A stretch of 5,634 bases of DNA from JAWLGW01 sp964569055 (GTDB taxonomy: Bacteria; Planctomycetota; J058). Position 1 is the stretch's first letter. Every line of letters begins with the position of its first letter. Below the pieces are notes generated by a model that saw only the letters and a list, made by a program, of their open reading frames with translations, had not been told where the DNA came from and did not search any database. Both the position numbers and the translations under genes were made by a program. Shown one piece after another: positions 1 through 5,624 of this stretch. The stretch is taken from NCBI GenBank assembly GCA_964569055.1, contig CAZMSZ010000457.1:1-5634 (forward strand), written 5' to 3'.

Positions 1-1
1 G

Positions 2-1381
2 CCCCGAGCGCCAAGCGCGTTCCGAGTGCCAAGAGCGCCCGAGCACCAAGCGCCCGGCCGCCCCGGCGCGGTCGATCGGCGCTCCGACGTGTACGGCCTG
101 GGCGCGACGCTGTACGCCGCGCTCACCGGCCGGCCTCCGTTCGAGGCGCCGGCCCTGATCCAGCTGCTGTCCGAGGTGCTCAGCGCCGCGCCCGCGCCCC
201 CCTCGTCCCGCGCGCCCGAGGTGCCGCCGGCGCTCGACGCGATCTGCCTGCGCGCGCTCGCCAAGGAGCCGGACGAGCGCTACGCCACGGCCGGCGAGCT
301 GGCCGACGCGCTGACCCGCTGGCTCGAGCAGGGCGCCGCCTCGCCCCGGTCGGCCAAGGGACGGGCCCTCGCCGTCGGGGCGGCCGTGGTGGGCGCGCTG
401 GCGCTGGCGGGCTCGCTCCTGCTGCGCACGCCCGCCGACCCACCGACGGTCACGCCGCCGAGCGCGGCTCGGGACACGACCCCCAGGCCCCCCGCCGGGT
501 GGGAGCGGGCGGACGCGCCGGGGCCGACGCCGCGCTATGCGCTGGAGGGAGCGACCGCCTGGGACGCGGCCCGCGGGCAGGTGGTCCTGTTCGGCGGAGC
601 CGACCCGCGGGCGCATGAGCTCGGGGACACCTGGACCTGGGACGGCGCCGCCTGGACGCACCACGAGGTGCAGCGCGGCCCCGGTCCGCGCTACGGACAC
701 GCGCTCTCCTACGACCCGGGGCTAGGCGAGGTGATCCTGCTGGGCGGCTGGGCGGGCGGAGGCCTCGACGAGCTGTGGAGCTGGGACGGCGCCCGCTGGC
801 GAGAGCTCCAGCTGGTGGGCGGGCCGGGGAAGCTCTACCACCACACCCTGGTCTACGACCCGGGCCGCCGCGTGCACTGGGTGTTCGGCGGCGAGCAGCG
901 GAAGAATGAGTTCCTGACGCACCTCTGGTCCCTGGACCTCGGCGGGCGCCGCTGGGTGGAGCAGCGCGCGGCCGGCCCCTCCCCCCGGCGGGTGCCGGCG
1001 GCCACCTTCGACCCGCTACGCCGTCGCCTCGTCGTGTTCGGCGGGGAGCACCGCGGGCAGTTCTCGCGCGAGCTGTGGGAGTGGGACGGCCAGCGGTGGT
1101 GGGACCGCTCCAGCGAGCCCGGCCCGGCGGCGCGCCGCGGCGCCGCGTTCGTCTTCGCCGGCGAGCGCGTCGTGTTGTTCGGGGGCGAGGACGCGGAGCG
1201 GGTGTTCGGGGACCTGTGGGCCTGGGACGGCGAGCGCTGGAGCGAGCTGAGCCCACCCGTCCGGCCCCCGGCGCGCACCCGCTGCGCGCTGGTGTGGGAC
1301 GCCACGCGGGGCGAGGGCCTGCTGTTCGGCGGCCGCCTGGGCGAGGAGTACGCGGACGACACCTGGCGCTGGCGACGCTGA
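2..1381 (+). CDS. Serine/threonine kinase-like protein, 5'-incomplete: kinase C-lobe tail, membrane segment, six Kelch repeats
   Basis: The reading frame is open from base 2; the first in-frame start is GTG at 26, and residues here are counted from it. Residues 17-100 match the end of a Hanks-type kinase: DRRSDVYGLG (subdomain IX, with its conserved Asp), LTGRPPF, and RALAKEPDERYATAGELADAL (subdomain XI Arg). The N-lobe, the HRD catalytic loop and the DFG motif are absent, so this piece cannot phosphorylate. A hydrophobic stretch at about 113-134 should cross the membrane once, followed by a Pro/Thr-rich linker. Residues 169-451 hold six Kelch-like repeats of about 45-50 residues, each with hydrophobics before a Gly-Gly (VVLFGG, VILLGG, VVFGG) and a W-x-W/WDG-x-x-W element; these should form a six-bladed propeller, probably outside the cytoplasm. 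An intact version would be a membrane kinase with an external sensor or binding domain. Either the window cuts the gene, or the gene is truncated: bases 1-55 resemble a repeat, not an activation loop. The Kelch assignment is firm; the ligand is unknown. Confidence 0.85.
   Translation, partial: PRAPSAFRVPRAPEHQAPGRPGAVDRRSDVYGLGATLYAALTGRPPFEAPALIQLLSEVLSAAPAPPSSRAPEVPPALDAICLRALAKEPDERYATAGELADALTRWLEQGAASPRSAKGRALAVGAAVVGALALAGSLLLRTPADPPTVTPPSAARDTTPRPPAGWERADAPGPTPRYALEGATAWDAARGQVVLFGGADPRAHELGDTWTWDGAAWTHHEVQRGPGPRYGHALSYDPGLGEVILLGGWAGGGLDELWSWDGARWRELQLVGGPGKLYHHTLVYDPGRRVHWVFGGEQRKNEFLTHLWSLDLGGRRWVEQRAAGPSPRRVPAATFDPLRRRLVVFGGEHRGQFSRELWEWDGQRWWDRSSEPGPAARRGAAFVFAGERVVLFGGEDAERVFGDLWAWDGERWSELSPPVRPPARTRCALVWDATRGEGLLFGGRLGEEYADDTWRWRR
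5..54. repeat. Short CCAAG-type repeat at the window start
   Basis: Three copies of a roughly 15-base element, CGAG-NN-CCAAG-(c/a)-GC(g/c), lie at 5-19, 23-37 and 40-54, spaced 18 and 17 bases apart. The spacing is about twice the 9-base period of the CGCCAAG repeat at 5488-5514, and the 12-mer GCCAAGAGCGCC is shared exactly between 28-39 and 5489-5500. Recognisable kinase sequence starts directly after it. It may be a dispersed intergenic repeat or contig-end noise. Confidence 0.5.
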
Positions 1382-1415
1382 GGCTGGCGCCCTCACCGTC
1401 GCTCCTGCCGCTGCG

Positions 1416-1421
1416 TAGAAT
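1416..1421 (+). promoter_or_regulatory. Candidate -10 box TAGAAT, leaderless start
   Basis: TAGAAT differs from the sigma-70 -10 consensus TATAAT at one position and is conspicuous in this GC-rich DNA. It ends 8 bases before the ATG at 1430, so transcription would begin at or next to the start codon. No Shine-Dalgarno sequence lies between, and I see no convincing -35. The same arrangement precedes the ORF at 4220. Confidence 0.5.
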
Positions 1422-1429
1422 CCGGCCGC

Positions 1430-3085
1430 ATGAGCCGAACCTCGCTCGCCTGTGCCCTCCTCCTCGTGGCGCTCACCCTCGCGCCGGTCCGAGCCGACGA
1501 GCCGCTCCTGGTGGTGGGCGGGCGGCTCCTCGGGCGCGACCCTGGGACCGGGCTTTTGATCGAGGGCGAGCGGATCGCGAAGGTCGGGCCCGAGGCCGAG
1601 CTGCGCGCGGCGGCGGGGGCGGGCGCGCGCGTGCTCGACGCCGCGGGCGGGCTGGTCCTGCCCGGGTTCCACGACGCGCACACCCACCTGCTCGCGGGCG
1701 GCCTGGCGCGGCTGCGGGTCGACCTCGCGGGGGCGCGCACCGTCGAGGAGGCGGCCGCCCGCGTGCGCGCCTACGCGGCGGCGCACCCCGACGAGCCCTG
1801 GATCCTGGGGCGCGGCTGGCCCTACGACCTGGCGCCGGCCGGCCAGCTCCCGGGGCGCGCCGCGCTCGACGCGGCGGTGCCCGACCGCCCGGTCGCGCTC
1901 GAGGCCTACGACGGTCACGCCACCTGGGCCAACAGCCGCGCCCTCGCCCTGGCCGGGATCGACGCCGACACGCCCGACCCCGAGGGCGGCCGGATCGTGC
2001 GCGAGCAGGGCGGCGCGCCGGCGGGCGTCCTGCTCGAGCGGGCCGAGCGGCTCCTCACGCGCGCGATCCCCGCGCCCGATCGGGCCGCGCGGCGGCGCGC
2101 GCTCGAGGCGGCGCTCGCCCACTACCTCGAGCTCGGGATCACCTCGGCCCAGACGATCGTGGCGGACCTCGACGAGCTCGCGCTGTACGAGGAGCTGCGC
2201 GCCGAGGGGCGCCTGCCGATCCGGGTCACGGCGGCGTTGCCCCTGGGCGGCGACCTCGACGAGTACGCGCGCCTGCGGGAGCGGCACCGGACGGGCCGGC
2301 TGCAGGTCGGCTGGCTCAAGGGCTTCTTGGACGGGGTGATCGAGGCGCGCACCGCCTACATGCTGGCGCCCTACTCGGGCGCCCCGCCGCACGACCAGCG
2401 CGGGGCGCCGCTGATCGAGCCCGCGCGCCTGCGCGAGCTGGTGAGCGCGGCTCACGGACGCGGGTTCTCGGTCGGGCTGCACGCGATCGGCGACGCGGCC
2501 GTCCGCCTCGCGCTCGACGCCTTCGCCGAGGCGCGCCGACGTCACCCGGAGCGCGCGATCCGGCACCGGATCGAGCACATCGAGGTGTGCCACCCCGAGG
2601 ACATGCCCCGCTTCGCGGCGCTCGACGTGGTCGCCTCCATGCAGCCCTACCACGCCTACCCCGGCGAGAGCCCGAGCACCGCCGACGTGTGGTCGGTCAA
2701 CCTCGGCCCCGAGCGGCTGCGCCGCAGCTTCCCCTGGCGCGACCTCCTGGCGGAGGGCGCCACGCTCGCGTTCGGCTCCGACTGGCCGGTGATGTCGGCC
2801 GACCCGCTGCGGGGTCTGGCGGTCGCGATCACCCGCCGCAACGAGGCCGGCCTCCCCGAAGGCGGCTGGCAGGGTCACCAGGCGACCTCGTTCGCCGAGG
2901 CGGTGCGCGGCTACACCGCCGGAGCTGCCTACAGCCTCGCCCGCGAGGACGAGCTCGGCCGCCTCGAGCCCGGCCACCTCGCCGACCTCGTCGTGCTGTC
3001 ACCGGAGGTCGATCCTGCCCGCCCGAAGACCCTGTGGTGCGGACACGTGCGCGCGGTGATCGTGGGCGGCGAGGTGGCGCGTTGA
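1430..3085 (+). CDS. Exported metal-dependent amidohydrolase, YtcJ / amidohydro_3 type
   Basis: This 551-residue protein belongs to the amidohydrolase superfamily, which uses a TIM barrel with bound metal to hydrolyse C-N bonds. Residues 1-22 look like a Sec signal peptide (Arg near the start, a Leu/Ala-rich core, cleavage after APVRA), pointing to the periplasm or cell envelope. Family features appear in order: a beta-sandwich start (VVGGRLLGRDPG), LPGFHDAHTH with the metal pair H84 and H86, the YtcJ-type DGHATWANSRAL at 161-172, a Lys in GWLKGFLDGVIE (K297, possibly the metal-bridging Lys), LHAIGD (H351), HRIEH (H383), AFGSDWPV (D451), and the closing LEPGHLADLVVLS. The length suits the family. 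The full metal-site set is present, so it should be active. The substrate cannot be read from the sequence; members act on N-substituted formamides, amides or cyclic ureas. ATG 1430 is chosen because it gives the signal peptide and follows a TAGAAT box. It starts 48 bases after the Kelch gene. Confidence 0.93.
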   Translation: MSRTSLACALLLVALTLAPVRADEPLLVVGGRLLGRDPGTGLLIEGERIAKVGPEAELRAAAGAGARVLDAAGGLVLPGFHDAHTHLLAGGLARLRVDLAGARTVEEAAARVRAYAAAHPDEPWILGRGWPYDLAPAGQLPGRAALDAAVPDRPVALEAYDGHATWANSRALALAGIDADTPDPEGGRIVREQGGAPAGVLLERAERLLTRAIPAPDRAARRRALEAALAHYLELGITSAQTIVADLDELALYEELRAEGRLPIRVTAALPLGGDLDEYARLRERHRTGRLQVGWLKGFLDGVIEARTAYMLAPYSGAPPHDQRGAPLIEPARLRELVSAAHGRGFSVGLHAIGDAAVRLALDAFAEARRRHPERAIRHRIEHIEVCHPEDMPRFAALDVVASMQPYHAYPGESPSTADVWSVNLGPERLRRSFPWRDLLAEGATLAFGSDWPVMSADPLRGLAVAITRRNEAGLPEGGWQGHQATSFAEAVRGYTAGAAYSLAREDELGRLEPGHLADLVVLSPEVDPARPKTLWCGHVRAVIVGGEVAR

Positions 3086-3140
3086 GGGCACGCACGATGG
3101 GAGACCTCCAGTCGCCGCCCCCCGCTGTCTCCTGAATCGA
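3086..3140. other. Short spacer between the amidohydrolase gene and the repeat array
   Basis: These 55 bases follow the TGA at 3083-3085. They contain a C-rich run (CCGCCCCCCGC) but no hairpin with a T tract, and no gene. No terminator is visible. Confidence 0.5.
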
Positions 3141-3503
3141 CTGCTTTCCTGCCGCCGCCTCTCCCGCCGTTCGAGCCTGACCTCATGGCGTCAGCCCTTC
3201 CTGCTTTCCTGTCTTTCCTGCTTTCCTGCCTCCGTNNNNNNNNNNNNNNNNNNNNNNNNNNNNNNNNNNNNNNNNNNNNNNNNNNNNNNNNNNNNNNNNN
3301 NNNNNNNNNNNNNNNNNNNNNNNNNNNNNNNNNNNCCTGCTTTCCTGTCTTTCCTGCTTTCCTGCCTCCGTCTTTCCTGCCTTTCGAGCCGGGCCTCATG
3401 GCGTCAGCCCTTCCTGCTTTCCTGTCTTTCCTGCTTTCCTGCCTCCGTCTTTCCTGCCTTTCGAGCCTGGCCTCATGGCGTCAGCCCTTCCTGCCTTCCT
3501 GCC
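3141..3503. repeat. 77-bp tandem repeat (minisatellite), pyrimidine-rich on the + strand
   Basis: Two full 77-bp units (3336-3412 and 3413-3489) differ at one base (GAGCCGGGCC against GAGCCTGGCC). A degenerate 59-base partial unit lies at 3141-3199, a 36-base partial at 3200-3235 ends at the N run, and a short partial follows at 3490-3503. Each unit has a C/T-rich part built from 8-9-base pieces containing CTTTCCTG, then a more ordinary segment containing TTCGAGCC and CTCATGGCGTCAGCCCTT. The period is not divisible by three, so it cannot encode a repeated peptide in one frame, and I treat it as non-coding. Divergence is highest in the first copy, as expected at an array edge. The copy number is unresolved because of the gap. 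Confidence 0.93.
3236..3335. other. Assembly gap: run of exactly 100 N inside the repeat
   Basis: The run is 100 N long, a common scaffolding placeholder rather than a measured length. The 36 bases before it (3200-3235) are identical to the 36 bases after it (3336-3371). The two contig ends may therefore overlap, or an unknown number of 77-bp units may be missing. Any ORF that spans this run is meaningless. Confidence 0.97.
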
Positions 3504-3545
3504 CGAGCGTCGAAGCAAGTCGACCAACGCCCACCCATCACTTGC

Positions 3546-3561
3546 CCGGGGGCTCCCCCGG
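3546..3561. promoter_or_regulatory. GC hairpin upstream of the FHA gene
   Basis: CCGGGGGCTCCCCCGG is a perfect 7-bp inverted repeat around a CT centre, so the real loop would be at least GCTC. It ends 30 bases before the FHA start codon. It has no following T run, so it is not a standard terminator. It could be a leader structure or simply GC-rich chance. Confidence 0.3.
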
Positions 3562-3582
3562 CCCGACACTACGGCAGATGTC

Positions 3583-3589
3583 GAGGAGG
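3583..3589 (+). promoter_or_regulatory. Ribosome binding site that fixes the FHA gene start
   Basis: GAGGAGG lies directly ahead of ATG 3592. The last GG is only 2 bases from the ATG, but the motif has two registers, and pairing through GAGG at 3583-3586 leaves a normal 5-base spacer. This favours ATG 3592 over the in-frame ATG at 3475, which lies inside the tandem repeat. Confidence 0.6.
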
Positions 3590-3591
3590 CA

Positions 3592-4164
3592 ATGCAGAGC
3601 CAGCAGGTGAGCGACTTCGTCCCATTCAAAGAGGCGCTCACGCTGCTCCGCGCCAAGGGCGAGACAGGGTACGAGCGGGAGTTCCCCGAGCCCGTGCTGC
3701 TGCTCGAGCCGCTCGGCGCGGGGGCGGGGAGCGCCGTGGACACGCCGCCCGAGGGGAGCTCCTTCGACCAGACCAGCGCCGAGAAGGTGGTCGCGCCGCA
3801 GCTGTTCCGGGCGCCGATCGCGGGAATGGTGCACCCCGAGGCGCAGGTCGCCTGGCTGCGCAAGACCGACCGCAACCCGTTCGTCGGGCTGGTCACGATC
3901 GGGCGCGCCCGCAACAACGACATCATCCTCGCGCACAGCTCGGTCTCGAAGCTCCACGCGATCGTGCACCGCCACGGGATAGGCTGGCTGATCGAGGACC
4001 GCAACTCGACCAACGGCACGTTCATCGAAGGCGTGCGGCTCCCCGGCGAGGAGCGGCGCGCGCTCAACGACGGGACCAGCCTGCGGATCGCCGACGCGGT
4101 CCAGGCGCGCTTCTTCGAGCCGGGCAGCTTCTGGAGCTTCTGCCAGCTCGTGGGCGGGCTCTGA
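3592..4164 (+). CDS. FHA-domain protein (phosphothreonine-binding)
   Basis: A 190-residue soluble protein with a forkhead-associated domain at about 100-175. FHA domains bind phosphothreonine peptides, usually made by Hanks-type kinases. The signature residues are visible: VTIGRARNNDIIL (G104, R105), SSVSKLHA (S117, S119 and H122), and DRNSTNGTFIEG (N138, N141, G142), followed by LNDGTSLRIAD. The peptide-binding Arg, Ser and Asn positions are therefore intact. Residues 1-95 match no domain I know; the stretch at 30-65 is acidic and Gly/Pro-rich, and there is no signal peptide or membrane segment. The C-terminal ARFFEPGSFWSFCQLV is an extension after the last strand. An in-frame start at ATG 3475 would add 39 residues, the first ten encoded by the repeat, so I prefer ATG 3592 with its GAGGAGG; GTG 3607 is a weaker alternative. 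A kinase-type gene lies upstream, but 505 non-coding bases and the amidohydrolase separate them, so a partnership is only a guess. Confidence 0.9.
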   Translation: MQSQQVSDFVPFKEALTLLRAKGETGYEREFPEPVLLLEPLGAGAGSAVDTPPEGSSFDQTSAEKVVAPQLFRAPIAGMVHPEAQVAWLRKTDRNPFVGLVTIGRARNNDIILAHSSVSKLHAIVHRHGIGWLIEDRNSTNGTFIEGVRLPGEERRALNDGTSLRIADAVQARFFEPGSFWSFCQLVGGL

Positions 4165-4169
4165 GGCGA

Positions 4170-4204
4170 GGGGCAGCCCCGTGGGCGCGGCGCGGCGGAG
4201 CCGC
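4170..4204. other. Two small GC hairpins between the FHA gene and the next start
   Basis: GGGGC-A-GCCCC (4170-4180) and GCGGC-GGA-GCCGC (4192-4204) are perfect short inverted repeats. The first begins 6 bases after the FHA stop codon. Neither is followed by a T tract, so a role as terminator is weakly supported. The second directly abuts and shares its last bases' edge with the TAGAAT box at 4205. Confidence 0.3.
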
Positions 4205-4210
4205 TAGAAT
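4205..4210 (+). promoter_or_regulatory. Candidate -10 box TAGAAT, leaderless start
   Basis: TAGAAT ends 9 bases before the ATG at 4220, almost the same geometry as at 1416-1421 (8 bases). The flanking bases are alike too: TAGAATTCAGGCCAC-ATG here and TAGAATCCGGCCGC-ATG there. No Shine-Dalgarno sequence and no clear -35 are seen. The match is the best evidence that the ORF at 4220 is, or was, a real gene. Confidence 0.5.
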
Positions 4211-4219
4211 TCAGGCCAC

Positions 4220-4561
4220 ATGAGCGCCCGCGCCCGACCCCAGCCCTCGGCTCGCCGCGTCCTGACGCTGGCCCGCGCGCTCACGCCCGTCCTCGTCGCC
4301 GTGGCGGCGCTGGTGTTCGCCGCGCCGCTCGGGGCGCTGCTCCTGCGCATCGGCGCCCCCGAGGAGCGCAGCGAGCTCCACCGGACCGAGTGCGCCGAGC
4401 ACCACGTCGCCCCGAGTGCGCTCGCCGCCACGCATGGGCGCCGTCACCTGCTCCCTTCGACGGGGCGAACGTTCCGCTACCCGCCGTCGCGAGCTCGCTC
4501 GCCGAGGACCCTCACGGCCGCCGTCCGCCACGACACGCGACGACGACCGATCCGCTGCTAG
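4220..4561 (+). CDS. Possible small one-pass membrane protein, or decayed 5' end of a longer gene
   Basis: A 113-residue ORF that I do not recognise. Residues 1-19 are Arg-rich, and 20-43 (ALTPVLVAVAALVFAAPLGALLLR) form a clear hydrophobic helix, so the N terminus would anchor in the membrane by the positive-inside rule or act as an uncleaved signal. Up to about residue 65 almost every codon ends in G or C, like the neighbouring genes. Beyond that, codon use is mixed and the product is Arg/Pro/Thr-rich with no domain, which resembles translated non-coding DNA. A frameshift near residue 65-75 is possible: the frame entered at about 4430 reads with fewer Arg (WAPSPAPFDGANVPLPAV), but it too shows no family. 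The TAGAAT box ahead supports a real start. It lies 55 bases after the FHA gene and 114 bases before the carbonic anhydrase. Confidence 0.4.
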   Translation: MSARARPQPSARRVLTLARALTPVLVAVAALVFAAPLGALLLRIGAPEERSELHRTECAEHHVAPSALAATHGRRHLLPSTGRTFRYPPSRARSPRTLTAAVRHDTRRRPIRC

Positions 4562-4621
4562 GGCGGCGCGGCCGACCGCCGCGGTTCGCCTGCGTCACGG
4601 ATCGATCGTCCAAACCCCAGG

Positions 4622-4651
4622 GCCGCCGCGCGGCGGCGCCGCGGCGCCGCC
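4622..4651. promoter_or_regulatory. Two overlapping perfect GC palindromes in the carbonic anhydrase leader
   Basis: A 16-bp palindrome (4622-4637, half-site GCCGCCGC) overlaps a 20-bp palindrome (4632-4651, half-site GGCGGCGCCG). They share six bases, so the two hairpins are partly exclusive. The block ends 11 bases before the ribosome binding site. A leader structure, an operator or a low-complexity GCC/GGC run are all possible. Confidence 0.4.
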
Positions 4652-4662
4652 AGCGCCGCAGC

Positions 4663-4667
4663 AGGAG
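4663..4667 (+). promoter_or_regulatory. Shine-Dalgarno site of the carbonic anhydrase gene
   Basis: AGGAG with an 8-base spacer to ATG 4676. It supports that start, which also gives the family's usual N terminus. Confidence 0.7.
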
Positions 4668-4675
4668 CGTGTCTC

Positions 4676-5344
4676 ATGCAGAAGCTCGTCAAGGGCGTCC
4701 ACGACTTCCACACCAAGCTGTTCCGTTCCCACCAGGACCTGTTCGCGCGCCTCGCCGAGCACCAGGCGCCCGACACGCTGTTCATCACGTGCTCGGATTC
4801 GCGGGTCGTCCCCAACCTGATCACGCAGACCGACCCGGGCGAGCTGTTCTTGATCCGCAACGCCGGGAACATCGTCCCCCCCTACGGGGCCGCCAACGTG
4901 GGCGGCGAGGTGGCGACGATCGAGTACGCGCTCGAGGCGCTCGAGGTCAAGGACATCGTGATCTGCGGCCACTCGCGCTGCGGCGCCATGAGCGGGCTGC
5001 TCGACCCCGCCGCCCTCAAGGGCATGGAGGGCGTGGCGTCCTGGCTCAAGCACTGCGAGTCGACGCGGCGGATCATCGCCGATCACTACGGCCACCTCTC
5101 GGGCGACGCGCTCGTGACCGCGACGGTCGAGGAGAACGTGCTGGTGCAGCTCGAGCACCTCAAGACCCACCCCTCGGTGGCGACGCGGCTGGCCCGCGGC
5201 GGCCTGGGGCTGCACGGCTGGGTCTACAAGCTCGAGACGGGGCAGGTGTTCGCCTACGACCCGGGCGCGAACGAGTTCTCCCCGATCGAGAAGGTCAAGA
5301 CGCCCCCCACCGCGCCGTCACGCCTGGTGACGCGCTCGATCTGA
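4676..5344 (+). CDS. cynT: Beta-carbonic anhydrase, CynT-like
   Basis: A 222-residue zinc enzyme that interconverts CO2 and bicarbonate in the cytoplasm. The beta-class zinc ligands are all present: C39 in CSDSR (with the D41-R43 catalytic pair), H99 and C102 in CGHSRCGAM. Other class features are PGELFLIRNAGNIVPPYG at 54-71 and ENVLVQLEHLKTHPSV at 153-168, then LHGWVYKLETG. The spacing and length are close to those of Escherichia coli CynT (219 residues) as I recall it, and the ligand set is complete, so it should be active. No signal peptide is seen. There is no cyanase or SulP bicarbonate transporter gene in the window, so the symbol indicates family subgroup, not a role in cyanate use; supply of bicarbonate to carboxylases or pH balance is more likely. 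The start is set by AGGAG. The last ten residues (TAPSRLVTRSI) are variable tail. Confidence 0.95.
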   Translation: MQKLVKGVHDFHTKLFRSHQDLFARLAEHQAPDTLFITCSDSRVVPNLITQTDPGELFLIRNAGNIVPPYGAANVGGEVATIEYALEALEVKDIVICGHSRCGAMSGLLDPAALKGMEGVASWLKHCESTRRIIADHYGHLSGDALVTATVEENVLVQLEHLKTHPSVATRLARGGLGLHGWVYKLETGQVFAYDPGANEFSPIEKVKTPPTAPSRLVTRSI

Positions 5345-5356
5345 GCGGAGCTCCGC
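5345..5356. terminator. Palindrome directly after the carbonic anhydrase stop codon
   Basis: GCGGAGCTCCGC is a perfect 12-bp palindrome starting at the base after the TGA. With no spacer and no T tract it would be a weak hairpin at best; its position is the only reason to consider it a termination element. Confidence 0.2.
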
Positions 5357-5441
5357 CAGCGACGGGGCGGACGAAGCGCAGAGGACGCGAAACGGCGGAG
5401 CCCCGGAGGCCGAATCCGAAGGCTCGTTGCGAGGAGACCGC

Positions 5442-5525
5442 GAAGAGCTGTCGCGGACAGGCGAGCTCCGTGGCTCGAGAAATCGACCGCCAAGAGCGCC
5501 AAGTGCGCCAAGGAAGAGCTGTCGC
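5442..5525. repeat. 13-bp direct repeat flanking the 9-bp repeat
   Basis: GAAGAGCTGTCGC occurs at 5442-5454 and again at 5513-5525, 71 bases apart, with the CGCCAAG repeat between them. No gene is visible here. It may be a trace of a duplicated or inserted unit. Confidence 0.5.
5488..5514. repeat. 9-bp tandem repeat, CGCCAAGNN x3
   Basis: Three uninterrupted units: CGCCAAGAG, CGCCAAGTG and CGCCAAGGA. The seven core bases are identical in each. The same CCAAG core recurs at 5-54. Confidence 0.75.
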
Positions 5526-5583
5526 TGCTGCGAGGACCTCCTCGACCTGCCGGTGGGCGAGGAGCCGTCGCCGGCCGTCTCGC

Positions 5584-5624
5584 TCTCCGCGTCTCTGCGC
5601 CTCTGCAATGCTGAACCGCTGAAC
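5584..5624. repeat. 8-bp periodic repeat at the window end
   Basis: TCTCCGCG, TCTCTGCG and CCTCTGCA follow head to tail (5584-5607); after one base, TGCTGAAC and CGCTGAAC follow (5609-5624). Units are degenerate, but the 8-base step is regular. Bases 5345-5634 as a whole contain no supported gene: readings through them are Arg-rich and lack domains. Confidence 0.6.

Noticed and set aside
1016..2977. Long open reading frame on the - strand, opposite the Kelch and amidohydrolase genes
   Set aside because: It reads as Arg/Gly/Ala-rich sequence with no domain, and it lies opposite two genes with clear family motifs. Long antisense frames are expected in DNA of this GC content.
1075..3135. Long open reading frame on the + strand in a second frame across the amidohydrolase
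   Set aside because: The product is almost wholly Arg, Ala, Gly and Pro, and crosses the boundary of two real genes in another frame.
3141..3503. CRISPR array
   Set aside because: The units are 77 bp, directly adjoining and nearly identical over their whole length. There are no unique spacers and no cas genes.
2929..3610. ORFs on both strands that run through the N block
   Set aside because: They depend on unknown bases and on a repeat whose 77-bp period breaks any constant reading frame.
3592..4164. FHA protein as part of a type VI secretion cluster
   Set aside because: FHA proteins occur in such clusters, but no other secretion gene is present, and the protein is short and lacks the usual partner domains.
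4676..5344. cyn operon for cyanate breakdown
   Set aside because: Neither cyanase nor a cyanate transporter gene is in the window. The resemblance is to the carbonic anhydrase subgroup only.
4390..5622. Long + strand frame across the carbonic anhydrase
   Set aside because: It is out of frame with the carbonic anhydrase and Arg-rich throughout. Only its first part (about 4430-4500) was considered as a possible frameshifted end of the small ORF at 4220.
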